A stretch of 11,636 bases of DNA, from positions 1 to 11,636 of the forward strand of contig JBGPOZ010000153.1 in assembly GCA_041488295.1 (NCBI GenBank). The letters run 5' to 3'. Positions 6,891-11,636 of the stretch are shown in pieces; position 1 is the first letter of the stretch, and each line of letters begins with the position of its first letter. Source of the stretch: URHD0088 sp041488295 (lineage in GTDB: Bacteria > Pseudomonadota > Alphaproteobacteria > ATCC43930 > CGMCC-115725). The notes under the pieces were generated by a model, which was not told where the DNA came from, searched no databases, and saw nothing but the letters and a program-made list of their open reading frames with translations. Both the position numbers and the translations under genes were made by a program.

Positions 6891-8183
6891 GTGAAGCCGC
6901 CCTTGAGACTAGCCATCGCCGGCCTCGGCACCGTTGGCGCCGGGGTGATCCAGCTTCTCCAGCGCAACGCCGATCTGCTGGAGCTGCGCGGCGGAAGGCG
7001 GCTCGTCGTCAGCGCGGTCGCGGCGCGCGACCGTCGACGCGACCGCGGCATCGATCTTTCGGCGGTGCGCTGGTTCGGCGATGCCGTCGCCATGGCGGGC
7101 GATCCCGAGATCGACGTCATCGTCGAGCTGATCGGCGGCGCCGATGGTGTTGCGAGGGCCGTCATCGAGGCGGCGCTCGATCATGGCAAGCCGGTCGTCA
7201 CGGCGAACAAGGCGTTGATGGCACGGAGCGGCGCCGCTCTGGCGCGTCAGGCCGAGGCGAAGGGCGTCGCGCTCTCCTTCGAGGCGGCGGTCGCCGGCGG
7301 GATCCCGATCATCAAGGCGTTGCGCGAGGGGCTCGCCGCCAACAATTTCACCCGCGTCTACGGCATCCTCAACGGCACCTGCAATTACATTCTGACGACC
7401 ATGCGCGAGAGCGGGCGGGAATTTGCCGAAGTGCTCGCCGAGGCACAGAAGCTGGGCTATGCCGAGGCCGATCCGAGCTTCGACATCGACGGCGTCGACG
7501 CCGCGCACAAGCTCACGATCCTGACCAGCGTCGCCTTCGGCAGCGAGGTCGATTTCGACGGCGTCCATGTCGAGGGCATCCGCCACGTCTCGTCGGTCGA
7601 CATCGATTTCGCCGCGGAGCTCGGCTTCCGCATCAAGCTGCTCGGCATCGCGCGTCTCACCGATTACGGCGTCGAGCAGCGCGTTCATCCCTGCATGGTG
7701 CCGCGTACGACGCCGATCGCACACGTCGAGGGCGTCTTCAACGCGGTCGTCGCGGAGGGGGATTTCGCCGGACGCGTGCTGCTCGAAGGGCGCGGCGCCG
7801 GCGCCGGACCCACCGCCTCGGCCGTCGTCGCCGATCTTCTCGACCTCGCCGCCGGGCGCCGCATCCCGACCTTCGCCGTGCCGGCGAGCGCGCTGATGAA
7901 GCGGCCGGCCTCGCCGATGTCGCATCACCAGGGCGCCTACTATATCCGTCTCATGGTTGTCGACCGTCCTGGCGTCATCGCCGACATCACGGCGGCATTG
8001 CGCGACGAGCAGGTCTCGCTCGAATCGATGATCCAGCGCGGCAGAGCTCCGGGCGAAGCCGTGCCGGTCGTCTTGACGACCCATATCACCGAGGAGGCGG
8101 CGATGCGCCGGGCGCTCGATCGCATCGGCCGATTGGACACGGTTCTGGAGGCGCCGCGCATGATCCGCATCGAGGATCTGTGA
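6891..8183 (+). CDS. hom: Homoserine dehydrogenase
   Basis: Reduces L-aspartate-4-semialdehyde to L-homoserine with NAD(P)H, at the branch to threonine and methionine; cytosolic. From the GTG start the protein is 430 aa, normal for the ACT-containing monofunctional enzyme. It has a Rossmann fold with GLGTVGAGV (11-19), VTANKALMA with Lys107, and the catalytic-domain hallmark AGGIPIIKALREGL (135-148) and NGTCNYILTTM (161-171). GVDAAHKL carries Asp203 and Lys207, spaced as the catalytic Asp/Lys pair of characterised homoserine dehydrogenases. The C-terminal ACT domain (about 350-425, IRLMVVDRPGVIADI) usually mediates feedback inhibition by threonine. No kinase domain is fused. glpX follows after 31 nt, so both are probably co-transcribed. 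The aminotransferase gene I recall beside hom in some alphaproteobacteria is not here; the lipoprotein gene precedes it. Confidence 0.96.
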   Translation: MKPPLRLAIAGLGTVGAGVIQLLQRNADLLELRGGRRLVVSAVAARDRRRDRGIDLSAVRWFGDAVAMAGDPEIDVIVELIGGADGVARAVIEAALDHGKPVVTANKALMARSGAALARQAEAKGVALSFEAAVAGGIPIIKALREGLAANNFTRVYGILNGTCNYILTTMRESGREFAEVLAEAQKLGYAEADPSFDIDGVDAAHKLTILTSVAFGSEVDFDGVHVEGIRHVSSVDIDFAAELGFRIKLLGIARLTDYGVEQRVHPCMVPRTTPIAHVEGVFNAVVAEGDFAGRVLLEGRGAGAGPTASAVVADLLDLAAGRRIPTFAVPASALMKRPASPMSHHQGAYYIRLMVVDRPGVIADITAALRDEQVSLESMIQRGRAPGEAVPVVLTTHITEEAAMRRALDRIGRLDTVLEAPRMIRIEDL

Positions 8184-8214
8184 GGCGTCAAAAGACGATT
8201 CCAAGGGAGGATTC

Positions 8215-9204
8215 ATGGATAAGACTGCGATCATGGACCGCAACCTCGCGCTTGAAGCGGTGCGCGTCACCGAGGCGGCGGCGTTGTCGGCCTCGAAGCT
8301 GATGGGGCGCGGCGATGAGAAGGCTGCCGACCAGGCCGCGGTCGATGCGATGCGCCACGCGCTCAACGGCCTTGCCATCGAAGGCACCGTCGTCATCGGC
8401 GAGGGCGAGCGGGACGAGGCGCCGATGCTCTATATCGGCGAGAAGGTCGGCGCCGGCCACGGCCCCAAGATCGACATCGCGCTCGATCCCCTCGAGGGGA
8501 CGACGATCACCGCCAAAGGCGGCGCCAACGCACTCGCCGTCATCGCCATGGCCGAGGCGGGCGGCTTCCTCAACGCCCCCGACGTCTACATGGACAAGAT
8601 CGCGGTCGGCGGCGGCCTCCCCGATAGTGTCGTCGATCTCGATGAAAGCCCGGGCAACAATTTGCGCAATCTTGCCAAGGCAAAGGGCGCGGACGTCTCC
8701 GATCTCGTCGCCTGCATCCTCGATCGGCCGCGTCACGCCGAGCTCATCGCCAAGGTGCGCGAAGCCGGCGCGCGCATCATGCTGATCAGCGACGGCGATG
8801 TCAGCGGCGTCATCGCCACCTCGCGTCCGGACAGCGGCGTCGATATCTACCTCGGCTCGGGCGGGGCGCCCGAAGGCGTGCTGGCGGCCTCGGCGCTGCG
8901 CTGCATCGGCGGGCACATGCAAGGCCGGCTCATCTTCCGCAACGACGACGAGCGCGGGCGCGCGCAACGGATCGGCATCACCGATTTCAATCGGAAATAC
9001 GGTCTCCTCGACCTCGCCAGGGGCGAGGTCATGTTCGCCGCGACCGGTGTCACCACCGGCACGATGCTGCAAGGCGTGCGGCGCTTCGCCGGCGGCGCGC
9101 TCACCCATTCGATGGTGATGCGCTCGAAGAGCGGCACGGTCCGGTTCATCGAGGCGCATCACAATTTCACGCGCAAGACCGGGTTCCTGCCGGCCGGGTG
9201 GTAG
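8215..9204 (+). CDS. glpX: Class II fructose-1,6-bisphosphatase GlpX
   Basis: Hydrolyses fructose-1,6-bisphosphate to fructose-6-phosphate and phosphate, a key step of gluconeogenesis; metal dependent and cytosolic. At 329 aa it matches the family. Expected metal and substrate ligands are visible: Asp34 (GRGDEKAAD), Glu63 (IGEGERDEAPML), Asp91 and Glu94 (DPLEGT) and Glu220 (GGAPEGV). Other hallmarks are YMDKIAVGG (125-133), LISDGDVSGVI (190-200) and GVTTGTMLQGVR (278-289). The start is secure: AGGGAGG (8204-8210) precedes the ATG by 4 nt. It sits between hom and recJ, an order I know from other alphaproteobacteria, where this gene is sometimes labelled as a bifunctional FBPase/SBPase; activity on sedoheptulose-1,7-bisphosphate cannot be judged here. 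A separate operator or promoter is not apparent in the 31 nt after hom. Confidence 0.96.
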   Translation: MDKTAIMDRNLALEAVRVTEAAALSASKLMGRGDEKAADQAAVDAMRHALNGLAIEGTVVIGEGERDEAPMLYIGEKVGAGHGPKIDIALDPLEGTTITAKGGANALAVIAMAEAGGFLNAPDVYMDKIAVGGGLPDSVVDLDESPGNNLRNLAKAKGADVSDLVACILDRPRHAELIAKVREAGARIMLISDGDVSGVIATSRPDSGVDIYLGSGGAPEGVLAASALRCIGGHMQGRLIFRNDDERGRAQRIGITDFNRKYGLLDLARGEVMFAATGVTTGTMLQGVRRFAGGALTHSMVMRSKSGTVRFIEAHHNFTRKTGFLPAGW

Positions 9205-9236
9205 CGCCAGGGCCATCGCATTCGGCGCACGCTAGA

Positions 9237-9384
9237 TTCCTCGCCCCTCGGGGCGAGGAAGGGGCCCACGGCGCAGCCGTGGGAAGGCGAGGGGGACGCG
9301 CCTCCGCTCGAGCGACGGTCTTGAATCCGTCGTGCCGGCGGCGACTTCCCCTCTCCCTGCCTCTCCCCGAGGGGAGAGGAGATG
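9237..9384 (+). repeat. Structured palindromic repeat, copy 1 (upstream of recJ)
   Basis: This fills much of the 346-nt gene-free stretch 9205-9550. In order: a left hairpin with 11-bp arms (9237-9247 with 9250-9260); a perfect 8-bp hairpin CCCACGGC (9265-9272) with GCCGTGGG (9276-9283), absent from copy 2; an inner stem CGACGG (9313-9318) with CCGTCG (9327-9332); and a right hairpin with 9-bp arms (9360-9368 with 9371-9379). The last 37 nt (9348-9384) match copy 2 (11438-11474) at 36 positions. It resembles REP/BIME-like intergenic elements; I do not assign a named family. The left hairpin may also end glpX transcription, but no T-run follows. Confidence 0.8.
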
Positions 9385-9426
9385 TGCCGGCGCCTCGCGA
9401 AATGCGATTACCCTGGCGGGAGCGCT

Positions 9427-9454
9427 TTGCGCCACGGCGAATCTGGTTTATGAG
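9427..9454 (+). promoter_or_regulatory. Weak candidate promoter for recJ
   Basis: TTGCGC (9427-9432) and TATGAG (9449-9454) are 16 nt apart, about 100 nt before the recJ start and just after repeat copy 1. The match is modest, and recJ could instead be read from the hom-glpX transcript. Confidence 0.2.
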
Positions 9455-9471
9455 CGCTGGGGGCGACGTGT

Positions 9472-9517
9472 GTCGAAGCGCCTTCAAGGCTGAGGGTTCG
9501 CTCCGCCCGCAATGACG
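9472..9517 (+). repeat. Possible second intergenic repeat fragment
   Basis: The stretch ends CGCTCCGCCCGCAATGACG; its complement begins CGTCATTGCGGGCGGAGCG. This resembles dispersed sequences I have seen between genes in several alphaproteobacteria. It contains the small palindrome GCCTT-C-AAGGC (9480-9490). There is only one copy in this window, so repeat status is inferred from memory. Confidence 0.25.
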
Positions 9518-9540
9518 CGTCTTCCGGCGCTCTGCCGCCG

Positions 9541-9547
9541 AGGGGGA
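9541..9547 (+). promoter_or_regulatory. Shine-Dalgarno of recJ (decides the start)
   Basis: AGGGGGA lies 3 nt before the ATG at 9551. The upstream in-frame ATG at 9512 has no such site, lies inside repeat-like DNA, and would add 13 residues (MTRLPALCRRGGS) unlike RecJ. Confidence 0.65.
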
Positions 9548-9550
9548 AGC

Positions 9551-11332
<1,782 letters not shown>

Positions 11333-11348
11333 GGCGCGCAACGCCGGT

Positions 11349-11474
11349 TTCCTCTCCCCTCGGGGAGAGGATCAAGGTGAGAGGGGCGCGCCACCGCTCG
11401 AATGCCAGCTTGACTTCCACAGTGCTGGCGGCAGCACCCCCTCTCCCTGCCTCTCCCCAAGGGGAGAGGAGATG
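11349..11474 (+). repeat. Structured palindromic repeat, copy 2 (downstream of recJ)
   Basis: It has the same orientation and layout as copy 1: a left hairpin with 10-bp arms (11350-11359 with 11362-11371), an inner stem GCCAGC (11404-11409) with GCTGGC (11424-11429), and a right hairpin with 9-bp arms (11450-11458 with 11461-11469). GAGAGGGG (11379-11386) and CCCCTCTC (11438-11445) can pair around the inner stem, giving a larger branched fold. The extra hairpin of copy 1 is absent. It begins 17 nt after the recJ stop and could shape the 3' end of that message, although there is no T-run of an intrinsic terminator. Confidence 0.8.
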
Positions 11475-11512
11475 AGCAAGTCCGATACCTCTGTGCGTGC
11501 CAGAGACTTGGC

Positions 11513-11541
11513 TTGATTTATGCCGATGCGGCGGCTAGACC
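11513..11541 (+). promoter_or_regulatory. Candidate promoter of the tRNA-Glu gene
   Basis: TTGATT (11513-11518) and TAGACC (11536-11541) are 17 nt apart. Transcription would begin near 11549, about a dozen nt before the mature tRNA 5' end, a typical distance for a stable-RNA gene. The -10 match is imperfect. Confidence 0.4.
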
Positions 11542-11560
11542 ACTCCCGCGCGCGCCTTCG

Positions 11561-11636
11561 GTCCCCATCGTCTAGAGGCCTAGGACACCAGCCTTTCACG
11601 TTGGTAACACGGGTTCGAATCCCGTTGGGGACGCCA
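11561..11636 (+). tRNA. tRNA-Glu (anticodon UUC)
   Basis: A complete 76-nt cloverleaf. The acceptor arm GTCCCCA pairs with TGGGGAC, and the discriminator G is followed by an encoded CCA that ends at the last base of the window. The anticodon stem CCAGC (11588-11592) pairs with GTTGG (11600-11604), with one G-T wobble. The loop CTTTCAC places the anticodon TTC at 11595-11597, reading GAA and GAG. The T arm carries GGTTCGAATCC. The sequence closely follows bacterial tRNA-Glu as I know it. tRNA 3' ends are common integration targets, but what follows lies outside the window. Confidence 0.97.

Noticed and set aside
6909..9216. Long minus-strand frames opposite hom (6909-8396) and glpX (8188-9216)
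   Set aside because: Shadows of well-supported plus-strand enzymes; no motifs and no ribosome sites.
11350..11371. Intrinsic terminator after recJ
   Set aside because: The hairpin is strong but is followed by TCAAGG, not a T-run, and the same hairpin occurs before recJ as part of a repeat.

Overview
The window looks like ordinary chromosomal DNA from a high-GC alphaproteobacterium. The gene order hom, glpX, recJ, the class I polyhydroxyalkanoate synthase and an alphaproteobacterial-style OmpA-like lipoprotein all point that way. I cannot fix the order; Rhodospirillales and Rhizobiales both fit. No phage, IS, CRISPR, toxin-antitoxin or defence gene is visible.

Positions 1-5354 are read on the minus strand. 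phaC (PHA synthase, 600 aa) comes first. After a 42-nt gap follow oppB, oppC, oppD and oppF, a complete set of membrane and ATPase subunits for an oligopeptide ABC importer. These genes are 5 nt apart or overlap. oppF runs off the left edge and no oppA (binding protein) is in view. phaC may share a transcript with the opp genes, because no convincing terminator separates them.

Positions 5355-5563 form a divergent intergenic region with a good sigma-70-like promoter facing right. Positions 5564-11332 are read on the plus strand: a Pro/Ala-rich OmpA-like lipoprotein, hom (homoserine dehydrogenase, Thr/Met branch), glpX (class II fructose-1,6-bisphosphatase, gluconeogenesis) and recJ (5'-3' single-strand DNA exonuclease). 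A tRNA-Glu(UUC) gene with encoded CCA ends exactly at the right edge, behind its own candidate promoter.

The most interesting non-genic feature is a pair of related, highly structured repeats in the same orientation, one on each side of recJ (9237-9384 and 11349-11474). Their left hairpins differ by one compensated base pair. Their inner stems differ in sequence but form at the same place, and their right hairpins are nearly identical. Copy 1 carries an extra perfect hairpin. They look like a REP/BIME-type or non-autonomous palindromic element. I found no undescribed multi-gene system.

Several starts were moved from the longest open frame: phaC to 5354, hom to a GTG at 6891, recJ to 9551 and oppC to 2580.
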